From: Pleurostoma richardsiae
Lineage: Eukaryota; Ascomycota; Sordariomycetes; Calosphaeriales; Pleurostomataceae
Assembly: GCA_030052745.1 (NCBI GenBank)
Contig: JANBVO010000013.1
Span: 558,001 to 622,000, forward strand
DNA length: 64,000 nt
Reading direction: 5' to 3'
Below, in pieces: positions 32,256-44,067 of the stretch; the first letter of the stretch is position 1; the number at the start of each line of letters is the position of its first letter. Made by a program: the position numbers and the translations under genes. Below the pieces are notes generated by a model. That model worked only from the letters and a program-made list of their open reading frames with translations, ran no database searches and was not told the origin of the DNA.

Positions 32256-35200
32256 AACAGGAGCGCGCGTGTTCACAAGAGTTTTGCTAAGGTGACACTA
32301 GACAGAAGGGGGCAACGAGCGAGAAGGAGAAAAGAAGGAAAAAGAAGAGTGCGCCTCGGTCTTGCCCTGCGCACCAATGCAGCGCGCTGGCGTCGCCGCT
32401 CCCGCCGTCGCCCGCCTTGATGCCCAGAACGCACAAGCTTTGCTTCCTTGGTGGCAGGCTAACGAGTTCCACGCAGGCTTCTATCGGGGCTTCCATGAGT
32501 TCCTTATCTCTGCGTCTCCCGACATCTCTGCTCAGTCGCATCAGCTCCCTCTTTCGGCTTACGCCGAACCAGTCCCGCAACTTGTCACCGGTACAGTAGT
32601 CGACTGCGACTTGCACGCCTGTCTCTCCGTCCGTCTCCCTCTCTCACTCCCTCTTCTTCTGTCAGCGTGACATCATGCAGCGGCTACCCTGAGGAGCCCA
32701 GAGCAGTGAGTCTGCCCGTCATGTCGCCACGAATGCTGAGGCTGCGCTCGTGTTCTGTATCCCTCCTTATTTCTCACCTGCATCCGCTCGCCGGCTCAAG
32801 GCCGAGGCGATCGTCGTGAGCGAAGGCTGGGGCCGGCCGGATCCTGCCATGCCTGATGTCGATCCCGCGAGACTCTATTCCCTACCTTATTTCGACCCCA
32901 ATCTCGCCATAGTCGCCTTACCATTCCGTCGTATGCGCCGTGTTCCGTAGCACCGAGCAGATCTACATAGTTTGCGGCAGCCTAACCCCCAAACCGGCAC
33001 GCCTCCGCCGCGTCCATCCACTTCCCCCACGATCCTGCTGCTTGCTGGAGACGAACACCTCATCTCGGGGACTTGGCCTCACAAAATCCTTATTCGTGGT
33101 CCCCGCTGCCACTGCCGCGGCGGCCGCCGTTGCCTCCTGGTTGTCCTTCCCCTTGCGCTGTGACACATTACACTACAGCCCAGCTGAGCTGGAGATCGAC
33201 AAGATCAAGCATGCCGCTTGCGCAGGAAGTCAACAAGCTCGAGCAAGCGCTCTTGGGCCTCAGCGACCTATCGAAACGAGAAACTGCCGAGACCGTTCGC
33301 GAGCGCGGAGTCCGGGTACCTTCCCTAGCTAAGCTGGAGCCGGAGAGACAAGCCGCCTTGGTCCTCCATCTCCTCCCCCTGCGCAACGGCAGATGCGATC
33401 TCCCCGATGTAGATGCCAGGTCGGTATTCGGATGTAGTCAAGGGACGCTAATGTCTCGGAGATGATATCATCCCCGCGAGCTACCTCCTCGGCACTGGAT
33501 GCTTCACTGTTGATTAGGTATTTGTATGGAGGATGCCGAGGGATGTGTGAAAAGTATCGCAGGTAGCCTAAAGTACCCTCGTCTCCGCTGTGGCTTGCAA
33601 GATGGCGTGCCCCCGGGTGCATTCGACGGCTCCCTCCCGCTGCTCACATCTCAGATGCCCTGCTTGGCCTCTGCTGAACCCTGAGCGGAAATCTGGAAAA
33701 CAAGGGCAAAAGGGGGACGAGTTTCCTGATTTCTGGCGCTAAAGCCAGCCACAAAACGGCCTCTGACGGGGGGGATGCTCCATTTCGTGCAGAAACTGGT
33801 CTCGTCTCGGGAGGGGCGCATTTTCACATGTCTCGTTGTGTCCGTCTTTAGCGTCCTCGTCGAACGCCTATTTGAGGTGATTTGAGATCTCATCTCATCT
33901 GCTAAACTCACAGCGCCTCGTCTCATGTTTTCCAGCCCACAATCTCTGAGACGCCCCGCGAGCCAGGGAAATGCCAGCTGCGCGCTGCAGGTTCAGACAT
34001 CGCTGTGCATTAGTGAGACCTCGGAGCACCGGGATACGCCGGACAGCGCTGATGATGCTCTTCGTCTTCTCGAAGCTCTCGGAGCATGCGATCGCTCCGG
34101 CCAAGCTAAACACTCTAGCTTTGCAGTTCGAGAGATGCGTTTACGAGCCCCCCGGAAGGCGGTCAATCCGCTTCGCTCCCGTAGCCCCAGCGTGTCAGCT
34201 TGCGTCCTCATCCTGATCCCTCATCCTGGCTGTGCTCCCTTGCCGGGGCCTTCAAGTCGCACGGCAGAGCCTTGGACTGAGGCCGAGGCGTTTCGTGGTT
34301 ACGGCAGCGCTGTAACTTAGGTGCTGGATCTTCTGTCGAGCGCGCCATCGGGCCTCTCAGCGTGCCTTAATCAGCAGCCGGACAGCCCGCTGGAGAGAAA
34401 ATATATTGCCTTCCCCCACAGCTTCTGTAAAAACGCCGGTGAGCTCACTACTCGGTCGCATCTACACGTGTACGTTGCACGGCACCCCACAGCTAGCTAA
34501 ACGGAGGGTAGCGAGACTCGATCTCGTGCCGTGCCTCCGCGGGTAATCCATATATCTCGGGCTCTGCTTGGTCCCCGTGGCCTGTCTTTTCGGTGCCGTC
34601 ATGGACGCCTAAAGATGCGTGCTCGAGGCTACTGTCTGGTGTCTAACTTGACAGGGCAATGAAGCTGTCATAGAAATGCTCGAGCGGCCGTTACGACACC
34701 GCCATTGATGTCAGTGCCGGAGGGGTGACAGCAGTCCGCGTCCATCTGCATGCATGCGCACGCACTGATGCCAGCAGATGTATGTACCTGCCCTGTACAT
34801 CTGGCGCGCGAGTTCAGCTGCGCTGTTGCTATCACCGCTGCAGAGACTCTTTGATGATTACACAACTCGGTTTGTCTGAGCCTCTGGGCCTTATCAACAG
34901 ACCCGCAAATATCCATCACCGCGTCGCTCGCGAGCGGGTCACCGGCGGAGACGGGCGAGAGACGGAAGATATTCGAAGGGGTGACCGGGGACTCAAGCCG
35001 TGCGATTTAGCGGCGTTATCATCACACCTTGGAGCCACTTGTGGACTAGCGCCTGGAACCGGCGCTAGAAGGACCGAAGAAGATTCTGTGGAAGGTCTTC
35101 CCTGCCGCCGCCATCTTTGATTGGCGGGATCGCCTGCCGTCTTTCCATCTTGCGATGCGATTCGCTAGCGTGATAAGAAAAGGCCCACATCTGAGCGCTT

Positions 35201-37737
35201 CTCCAGCCCTCATTGGCCAGATTAGCCCGCGCAAATACACCTCAGGTACGGTACTTTCACTGCCCCACGTCGGTGTGATCGAAGACCGAGGCGCCAGACA
35301 AAGCCACACACATCTCGTCTTCGCCTGTCCTTCGTTTCCGCACCTCGTACAGTCCTGTACCCTCTCGACCGAACAAGTCGCGGGGGGATGCTCTGCTGCC
35401 CTTCCGCATCTGTCATTCGCTGCGAGGGTGGCCTAGTAGCCAACGCGACCGGTGATCGTCACACGGTGCATGCATTGCCAACAGCCTGTCTCTGGTCGGC
35501 CAATTCTCCGGATCTTTTCTCCTACCTCGTCTCGGCATGCAAGCCGTACGTACGTGTGAGGCTGCGAGAGGCTGCCGGGCGATCATGCAATCCTACTACT
35601 TTCTGCTAGAGCAGCTTGACCCTTTCTCCCCAGTTCCCTGTGCTCTCGATGTGGGCGACCCCCCCATCCCTCGGCGTATCGAGCAAGCACTGAATCTCCA
35701 CCGACTGGTCGTCGGAACAAGCAAGCCCGGAGATTTGTTGGCTTGGGGACTTTTACTTCGGCGACATCCGCCTTCGCGAAACGCTCAGCGCCCGTGCTTT
35801 GATGTCCTCTCCCCTTGCGCTTCGCGGTTCCTGCGTCGCCAGCCGCTTCCACTAGCATGATACGGTCTCCATTCCACATCCGCAAACCCTCTCCGTCGGA
35901 AGGACGCTTCCTGCGGCAAGTGGCTCGGCATATGCCCACAGGACCTGAGTCGGGTTCGGCTGTTCGATGCCTTCTAGAAGTCCTGTCCCCTAAAGTCGTC
36001 GACCCGCTGATTCGCCAAACGCTGTCTCGCAGGGGATGGAACGTTACAATCCGACGCTATTCTCATCCTGTGATAGGGCTCTAGCGCGAAGCCAATGGAG
36101 TTCGCGTCAATTGTGGAGTTCAGTATTGCGGTAGCGTGTGTTCATTACGAAGATACGGTTGGTTTCTCGAGCCGTGGAAACAGCATCTCTGGTTGCTGTG
36201 GGCTACTACTGTCAGTCTCGGAAGAGGAATGGAACTCAATACGTTGGGAGGTCGCGGACCAGGAGATAAGCGAGCGGCAGACCGAAATGCAAGTGCTTAG
36301 AGGTCACTGCGTCGCAAGGCCGGCTGCAGATGTGGCCCGCGATTTGTCTCCGGCCATCCTGCCAGCCGGTGCAGGGAGCTTCCCGGGCGCCTCATCTGGC
36401 GATGCGCTCATGCGACTCTTGTGCAGCGATGTTGCGACCGTACCGTCCTGTACCCTCCCGAGAACCGGGAAGACAGAGTCTCCGAGTCTTTGATATCCGA
36501 GCGATGTGCCTCGTCATCCCCCGCCAACTCTTCCATCCCGTCTCCGGAATGTGCAGGGGATGCCGGTTCATGCAGCTTTCTCCTCAATCTCCAACGCGCG
36601 TAGACAACGGCAACAACCGTGCTAACGCGGTGGGAAACCTCGTGATGTCCCGCAACGAGTGTTGCGTGTCGAGGTAAATTATCCCGTCTCCATCTGTGGC
36701 CCGGAATGGTCATAGAAGCGAGCGAGACGGCCAACCGACCCTCTCTTCGCGTCTTGCCGGGTCTCCGGCTTTGCAGTGATGAATATCAAGGGTGCGATGA
36801 TGACACGGACGCGAAGCCCCCCCTTTCACGCCTGACGAGTCCGAGCGACCGCTATCGTCCGCAAGTCTGGCGTGACCGAGTGTCCTTCCGAAACAGCTCA
36901 AGCCGACAAGGCTGTTGACTGCTTTCACCTATCATTGTGCTTGCCGAGAGGTGCATCCGGGTTCTCCGTGGCCTACCACAGACTTGCAATTCCCGGGTGC
37001 ACGGCCAATTAATATATTCTGCCCTCGCCAGTGCAGGGCTGGCGGGATCGCATCTAGGGTCTTGCTTGTACAAGGTGAGGAGCTTAGCCTGCAAAGGCAG
37101 GCTTGAAGCGAAGCTTGTCGGAGCCCTCACTCTTGACATGTGCAACGACTTGCAATAGGCCGGATTCCTCTCACTGTGGTGGTGATGGGACCGCAACATT
37201 CAACCCACACTCCTTTGAGGATGTCCAGTCTCTTGCCGGCAGAGCGAGACCGGACGAGGGAGTCAAGGCATCAACATCCAGATAAATTCTCACCTTCCGC
37301 TTTCGAAAACTTCGCAGCATCCAGATGCAGGGGCGAGGAACTGTCTCCTAGTTCTCTCGATACGCCCTCGTGGTATATCTTTCGAGCCCTGGCTGCCGGT
37401 CCGCTCTCCAACCTTCATGCTGGTGACTCTACGACCCTGGCATCTTGCAGGGAGTTGGATATCGGAACAGTAATGAGGAAAGCAATACTAGGATGACGAT
37501 TTTCACAGGCAACAGACAACGTGTTACGCGGTTAGAGAACCTTCCCGATGGCGCTTTCCTGAGGGAAGCAGTCTGGTTGCCAAAGATGCCACGCCCAAAT
37601 ATCAGTTAATATCCGCTGCATCTCTAGCTTCGAACCCGGCAGTTGTCATCACTGCTCGCCGTTCACGCGTAGTCTCTGGTGCGTGCCTCCCCATGCCGCT
37701 GACGCCTGCTCCTCTTCACTTCCTCGTCGATTAGGAG

Positions 37738-38262
37738 TCATGAGCACGGAGTCGTCACCACACTCCCGGAGGCGAAGACGCGACGCACGTATCCTCCCGC
37801 GTGCCCATCGCAATATCGCGAAGTCCCTCGATTCGTCAGCCCGCGGTCCTGGTGCCGCAGCAACTCTGCCCTGGGTGCTCGCGCGTGCTCCGGCGCCGCA
37901 CGAAGGGGCTGCCTAATATGGGCTGCCCGCTCGAAGGAGCGATCCGGGTCGAGCTGCATTGTGCGCACGGGGTCGTGATGCAGCTGCCGGTTGATGCTTT
38001 CGACGGCCAGCGACGAGGGCGTGATGCAGCTGTGATAGCGTCTGACGTGCGGCATGCCTGGTGCCCCGGCGGCGGTGTTGCCGTGTGCTGCTATTGTTAG
38101 ACACGGGAGACGAGGGATGAGGCTCGATGACGGCGTTGGGATTCGTGCTTGCCTCGCCACGTCAACTGGGACGACGGCAGAGGCAATATCGGGCTGTTTC
38201 CGCGTGACGACCCGCCTGCCGGTGTGGGCGAGCTCACTGTGGGTGAGAGAGACGTTGGTCAT
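37738..38262 (-). CDS. Doubtful hypothetical ORF in the gene-poor block
   Basis: A 174-codon open frame starting at ATG on the minus strand. Many codons end in C or G, as in real genes nearby, and this is the only positive sign. The translation is rich in Arg, His and Ala with no recognisable domain, signal peptide or membrane segment. It could equally be a chance frame in GC-rich DNA. Listed so that expression data can be checked against it. Confidence 0.15.
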   Translation of the reverse strand: MTNVSLTHSELAHTGRRVVTRKQPDIASAVVPVDVARQARIPTPSSSLIPRLPCLTIAAHGNTAAGAPGMPHVRRYHSCITPSSLAVESINRQLHHDPVRTMQLDPDRSFERAAHIRQPLRAAPEHARAPRAELLRHQDRGLTNRGTSRYCDGHAGGYVRRVFASGSVVTTPCS

Positions 38263-39664
38263 CTCGAGCCATCAAGTTGGATGCTGGTAGGTGGTTGAAG
38301 CTGCGCGGCAGATGAAGGTTGGTGCTCGAAGGAGGTGAGCATCGGCATAGCCGAGGGCGGCCTCTCACATGCTGCGTGGTGTTGTCGAGGGAGATGAGAT
38401 GCGAGGACTGGAAGAGCTGCTCTGAGAGTGTTCTCCCGCAACTCGTGACACCGCACAGGAAGGGACACTCTAAGGGCTACGAGGAGATGACAGAGAGCCA
38501 GGAGGATGAAGCTCGTGACAGCATCGCCTGCCGCCAGTCTAAGCTAGAAGGCAATATCACCTTATCGCCGAGAAACGTTCCTCTCTACCTCCCGTAGACA
38601 AGCTGGGCTCGATGGGAGCGAGGTCCTGGCGCGCTCCTTGCTATTGTGACGAGCGCACTGATCTGACCGGTAGATGCGATTCACCGTTGTAGAGGACCTT
38701 GAGGCTTGATAAGCCTCACTGAAACTACTTTGGATGCAGATATACCGCCGAGAAGACCAGTTCCGGTTGGCAGCGGGCCGATAATGTGTGCCGACCACGC
38801 ATATGTTGTAACACGGAACTTTGCTCTGGCGGGGGACGGACACCCGGTCCCGATACAGTCCCCAGTCCCGGGACTCGGAGACAGCGTCTGGCGCCGTGAG
38901 ACGGACGCCGCAACGGTGCCAAGGCGCCTCCGGCTCACGTCACTCGGCCGATAAGCGAGCGGCCCGGCCGTCCTTGGCCCGGAGCAGGCGATCGGCGCCG
39001 GGACCCGACACGAACGCCACTGGTGGGAAACAGGGCACCTGTGGAGGGCTCGCCACGGCGATGGGTTCGTCACGAATAACCTACCTCTAGGCACCTCCCC
39101 GCACCGCCTGCGCCGCCGATCCCCGCCCGCAGGGTTGCATTATGACTGCATCTCCGGTGATCGCGAGGTCCGCAAGTACCCGGATGTATCTTGAGTGCCA
39201 AAGTGCGCACCCTTCTCATCTTCTACCAAGCGGAGTATCGGTCTCCACCTGCTGCTCTCTCCCCTGAGATCGGATGCGGCCAGAGTCTGGTAGGTTTGAG
39301 ATAATCTTTCTGCAAGGGCGAGCTGATCAACTAGTCCTTGAGGGACCCCTGACGTAGCATGATATGATGATATGGTTGGCGAGGTTTAGGAGTGCTGTTG
39401 GTTATCTTGGTATCATGATCAATTTCTCCTATCTATGATGTCAACCCAATCCTCCACGCATCAAGGAGTAGCGGTTGCCCCTTTATTCCCGGGGACGCCA
39501 AATAATGCTATCACAAAAGTCGGCTCTCACCGTTAACGTCGGCGGTCGACGTCACGATGGCCGATAACATCCATATCATAATTGCCAACTCGATTTAACC
39601 CCCATGCAGCCGGGCACTACTGCCCGGACACCCCAGACAGCTCCCGTCTTCACATCGACGCACT

Positions 39665-40274
39665 TCACTCCTTGTGCTCCAGCTCCTCGAGGATGGTCTT
39701 CTCCAGCGACTCGGGCTTGGTGGTGCTCGCCCACCGGCCCTTGACCTTGCCGTCGCGGCCGATCAAGAACTTCTCAAAGTTCCACTTGACGCGCTTGAGG
39801 CCCATGAGGCCGGGCTTCTCGCTCTTGAGCCACTCGAACAGGGGGCTGGCGTGGTCGCCGTTGACGTCGGTCTTGCCCATGATGGGGAAGGTGACGCCGT
39901 AGTTGACCTGGCAGAAGCTCTGGATCTCCTCGTCGGAGCCGGGCTCCTGGCCGCCGAATTGGTTGCAGGGGAAGCCGAGGATGACGAAGTCGTCGGAGCC
40001 GCCCGTCTTCTCGCGTACGTCCTTGTACAGCTTCTCGAGGCCGGCGTATTGCGGCGTGAAGCCGCACTTGGAGGCCGTGTTGACCACCAGCACCACCTTG
40101 CCCTTGTAGTCGGCCATGGGCACCTCCTGGCCCTTCTCTGTTTTGGTGCGCGACAGGTTAGCTCGACTGTTCCAAGATAGATCATCCGCCTCCGGCCTGC
40201 TGCGGGGCAAGGGCTATTGCTGGGGACGTACTGTCGGCGGCCTTGAAGTCGTAAAAGCTCGTTGCGGACGCCAT
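39665..40274 (-). CDS. hyr1: Thiol peroxidase of the glutathione peroxidase family (Gpx3/Hyr1 type)
   Basis: Predicted 171 residues, typical for the family. Exon 1 is 40232-40274 and exon 2 is 39665-40137 on the minus strand, with a 94-nt intron (GTACGT...GCTAAC...AACAG) whose removal gives FKAADKKGQEVPMADYKGK. The peroxidatic Cys39 lies in NTASKCGFT, Gln74 in FPCNQFGGQEPG, and Trp133-Asn134 in KWNFEKFL, completing the catalytic tetrad. Cys90 in SFCQVNYGVTFPI corresponds to the resolving Cys of yeast Gpx3. The protein therefore looks like a cytosolic, thioredoxin-dependent 2-Cys peroxidase that reduces hydroperoxides; in yeast Gpx3 also relays peroxide to Yap1. No signal peptide is seen. It is head to head with the FAD oxidoreductase gene at 41501. 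Confidence 0.93.
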
Positions 40275-41500
40275 TGTGCTGCTAAGGTGCCTTCTTCTCT
40301 GTGTGGTGGTCTGATCCGCCTGTGTGGTCCAATGTAGTCGCGCGCTGCGCAGATGTCTATCTCTGTTGCTTGGAATGGATGCTGATCCTATTACTGGAGT
40401 TCTTATCGTCGGTGTCGTCGAGAATCTAGCGCAACCCGGCTGTACAGACAAGAGGGCGCAAAGGGACTTATACGCCAGCAAGGGATCCGCGAGACTGAGA
40501 CGTCCGTGCAGGGAGGATGAGACAACCGCATCGAGGGGAGGCAAGGGTCCTGATGGGTATTTGGAATCAGAAAGAAAAAACGCAGCAGCGCCGGAGCCCG
40601 CCCTTAGACCCGGAGTTTCATGCTGTTTCTGTAGCGTGGCCGTGGGCGGTGGGCATAAAAGTTGACATCTGAGCCTCGGCCAGCCGCCATGCCACCGTGA
40701 CGTGATGTAGCGCCCTATCAAAGGGAGCAAGGGAGAAACTACCGAAGGAGCGCGGGGAGGGTGATCCACTGTGGCAGTGTTTTTGACACTTTGCCGGCTC
40801 CTCAATCAGAGTTAATTGTCGCCCGCGAGGCCCGCCGCGATCAACTCTCCTTTGTGCTGGTGGCCCAGATCGGGGCGGGGATGCTCGGTCCAGAGCGTTG
40901 ACTCGGGCTCTTCAGTTCTGCCGACCGCGCCAGAGTTGCTCCGATCCGGCTCGTAATCGTGTACGGAGTTACGGAGTGTGGAATCATTCATCATCTTTTA
41001 AGACATTGATTGTTTACCGAGTAGTTCGAGCCTCGATATCTCCTCGACGAGCCCGACGATTGCCCTTGCGCCGAGACATCTGAATAAGCGGCCCAGGGCG
41101 GGCTGCTTTCCCAGGAGATGACGATGACCGCATCGAGGGGTGATTTATGCAGCTCTACGGGGTACGGGAATCCTTTGTCGCTTCTTATCTGATAAGACTG
41201 GAGATGCAACCAAATGGAGTTAGACAGTTACTTCACCCCGCCGGAAGCGAAGAAAGAGCTTGGGCCACATTATGAGGGGCACGACAGACAGACGATAGAC
41301 GAGACGTAATCGTACGAGCGTCGCCAACCTTCAAACGCCCGCTGACTGAGCTGTCCACTGTGCTATTTTGGCAGCGAGCAAGAGCGACGACTGCAGATCA
41401 AGCAGGGGGGGTTAAGCCATGAGCTGACTGTGAACAAGCCTGAAACCCAGAAGAGAGGAAGCTCAAAAGGCTGCTCGGAAACCGGGAGGAGCCAGCCAAG
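40275..41500. promoter_or_regulatory. Divergent promoter between the Gpx and DAO-type genes
   Basis: 1.2 kb between two start codons on opposite strands. It holds two TACGGAG copies (40962-40976) and several AGGGG stress-response-type motifs, but no clear Yap1/AP-1 site was seen. No other gene is supported. Confidence 0.6.
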
Positions 41501-43103
41501 ATGGACTCTCAGCAGAAGCGAAACATCGTCATAATAGGTGCGTTTGCCGCCTGTGCTTCCAGCACCCATTCGGCGGCTCTCTCATCACGCGGCTAACCTT
41601 CCCTCCCCTACGTCACAGGCGGCGGCATCATCGGCTGCACGACGGCCTATTTCCTGACCCGACACCCCAAGTACAACCCCGCCCTGCACCGCATCACCCT
41701 CCTTGAAGCCACCGCCGTCGCGGCCGGCGCCTCAGGCAAGGCCGGCGGCCTGCTCGCCCTGTGGGCCTACCCCGCCGAGCTGGTCCCGCTCTCCTACCGG
41801 CTGCACCGTGAGCTCGCGGCTGAACACGGTGGCGCCGAGCGCTGGGGCTACCGCCGCGTCGGCTGCGGTAGCATCGAGGCCGTGGTCCGCGAGGCCGACA
41901 TCCAACGGGCGAGGGCCGCCCAGCAGAAGCACAAGAGCAACGGCAACGACACATCCCTCACATCATCATCATCCGCCGGCGGAGGGGAGGGCGGCGCGGC
42001 GGCGATGACAAAAGAGGAGAACGGCAAGGCGTGGGAGAAGCTGCCAAAGCAGGACGCGGCGGCGGCCAGCCTGCTCTCGGGGTCCAAGCTGCCGGCGGAC
42101 CTGGACTGGATCGACCCCAGCCTGGTGGCGAGTTACGAGCAGATGGGCCAGCGCGCGGGCGCCACCGAGACGGCGCAGGTGCATCCCTTCCACTTCACGA
42201 CGGCGATGGCGGAGCTGGCGCGGGACAAGGGCGTCGACATCCGGCTGCGGGCGCGCGTGACCAAGATCAACCAGACCAGGGCCGGCGGGGTCGAGAGCGT
42301 CGAGTACGAGGACCGCGACGCCGCCGGGAAGGGCGGGGAGGACTCCATAAAGAAGATCGCCGACGTCACGGACGTCGTGGTCGCCGCGGGGCCGTGGACG
42401 GGCAAGCTGCTGCCCAAGACCAGCGTGAGTGGGCTGCGTGCGCACAGCGTCGTGTACGAGGCGGACGTGACGCCGTACGCGGTGTTCACTGACATCGAGC
42501 TGCCGGGAGATTTCGTGCCGGAGCACAGGGCGAAGATGGGCCAGCAGAGGAAGCACAAGGGCAACGTGGATCCTGAGATCTACGCCCGGCCATTCGGGGA
42601 GGTCTACGCTTGTGGTAAGATCTCATTCCCTTTTCTGCCTCCACACCCCTTACCTTGAGGGCTGGCTACGGTGGAACGGAGCACCCTTTGGCATCCATCA
42701 TCCACACGTCTTCCTTCAGATCAAACATGCTGACTTTCTCCCTCTCTCAGGCGAGCCCGACAAGACCATCCCCCTTCCCGACACCGCCGACCTCGTCCAG
42801 TGCGATGAGGCCCAATGCGACGACCTGGTCGCCTACATCGCCACCATCAGCCCCGCCCTAGCCGCCGCTCCCGTCAAGGCGAAGCAGGCCTGCTACCTGC
42901 CGCAACACAAGCGGTTCGGCGCCGAGGCCGGCCCGCTCGTCGGCCGCGCCCAGACACCCGGCCTGTGGGTCGCCTCCGGGCACACCTGCTGGGGCATCCA
43001 GAACGGCCCCGCCACGGGGTGCCTCATGGCCGAGATGCTGCTCGACGGCGCGGCGAAGAGCGCGGACGTCGATAGACTGGACCCGAGGAAGTTCAAGGTC
43101 TGA
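41501..43103 (+). CDS. FAD-dependent oxidoreductase, DAO superfamily (Tda3-like)
   Basis: Predicted 461 residues in three exons: 41501-41537, 41619-42614 and 42751-43103. Both introns have clear branch points (GCTAAC, GCTGAC). The first join rebuilds the dinucleotide-binding loop IVIIGGGIIGCTTAYFL (Gly13, 14, 15 and 18), and the second joins VYACG to GEPDKTIPLP. ALLEATAVAAGASGKAGG-type sequence after the first fold is typical of DAO enzymes, and VVVAAGPWTGKLLP matches the second FAD-contacting region. HTCWGIQNGPATGCLMAEMLL near the C-terminus is the conserved FAD-closing segment. A Lys/Ser/Gly low-complexity insert lies at about residues 140-165. The overall arrangement resembles yeast Tda3 and related fungal proteins whose substrate is unknown; Tda3 has been linked to endosome-Golgi traffic. 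The assignment to DAO is firm, the Tda3 relation is tentative. Confidence 0.87.
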
Positions 43104-44067
43104 GTCCGATGCTGACGGTTCTGTGTATGGTTGATGAACGTGGAAGGTGGGAAAAGGTAGTGTTCTTTCTGGTGTATATACTTAGACCGACTTGAGCATA
43201 GTCCATCGGGGATGTTGCGCCTAGTCCGGTCGTCTAGGCGTGGAATCGGCCCGGCGGCTGGGTCGGGTCTGGGGGGATCTGGGGTAGGTACTCTGACTGC
43301 ATTGGTGGCTGCCCTCTGTGACGAGCGGTAGCCAGTGGGATCGATTCCATGCTCCCCAAGCTCCCGCAGTGGAGGATACAGGGGGTTCTCGATGCAGGGG
43401 CGGTTCGCGGCATCTAGACACAAGAGAAGGTTGTGGCGCGTATGAGCCTCATCATGGTCTCACGTTGTGGCAGCAGATCGAGTTTGCTTCGCTCTACATA
43501 GACGACTAGTCGCTTTTTCTCCATAATGCTTCATGACCAGGAGCATAGCAGGCATGGCACCGTTGCGAGCGGGCTCATCTTTCATTCCTGTATATTTTAC
43601 GAGCATGAAAGCACGAGCAAACCAGTCTGGGGTCTTTCCAAGTATGATTCCGAGTGAAAGCAGGACATGTTCGTGTTCATAATCTCGTCTATGCGTAGGT
43701 AGTATCTGCCACCCACGGTGACCTCTGTCCCAGAATCGCACCTCCTCTATATGAAATGAGAACAATTTCAGAATTATAACTCCCGACACAATGATGGCCC
43801 ATTAAAGGACGTGATGTGCCTTGCCGAGTCCCGGCACGCAAATGTGAAAGCCGGTTTTGTCCTCTCCTGGTCTTGATAATGACCCCGTCTCATGCTTCTG
43901 TCTCCCCATACAGAAGGGGAAACATCGTTTATGGCCCCTCTCTAGAAGTGCCGCCAGAAATCGCTATGTCCTGCGAATGAATGTTTCAAGGAAAATGAAG
44001 GGAGATTGGGCGAGTGACAGGCTGGAAGGGCGTACGGAGACTCAAGAGTTAGTCCTGCGTGCAGGAA
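43104..44067. other. Convergent 3' intergenic region
   Basis: 964 bp between the stop codons of the DAO-type gene (+) and gaaC (-). It should hold two 3' UTRs. No gene or repeat was recognised. Confidence 0.65.

Larger units (their letters stand above)
28696..39664. other. 11 kb gene-poor block upstream of the Zn2Cys6 gene
   Basis: No protein-coding gene can be supported across about 10.97 kb. Open frames reach 192 codons at most and have no domain-like features. Base composition is not AT-rich, so there is no obvious sign of repeat-induced point mutation, and no transposase or polymerase fragments were recognised. The first 3.6 kb (to about 32.3 kb) is crowded with simple repeats and purine or pyrimidine tracts: GA run near 29388-29403, G10 at 29613-29622, GGT repeats at 31711-31739, an 8-bp tandem repeat at 31075-31118, another at 31753-31776, and a CTG-rich run at 32218-32255. 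The rest is unremarkable mixed sequence. It may contain a long promoter and leader for the regulator gene, non-coding transcripts, or lineage-specific small genes. Confidence 0.6.

Noticed and set aside
34495-34545. Possible tRNA B-box match on the minus strand
   Set aside because: GATCGAGTC fits the loose T-arm pattern, but the local fold is a 5-bp stem with a 5-nt loop and no acceptor, D or anticodon arms can be drawn.
28696-39664. RIP-mutated transposon relic as explanation of the gene-poor block
   Set aside because: The block is not AT-rich and no transposon coding motifs or terminal repeats were seen; an old non-RIP relic cannot be excluded but is unsupported.
43330-43360. Second B-box-like match (GATCGATTC)
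   Set aside because: The flanking bases do not make a T-stem and no cloverleaf is present.
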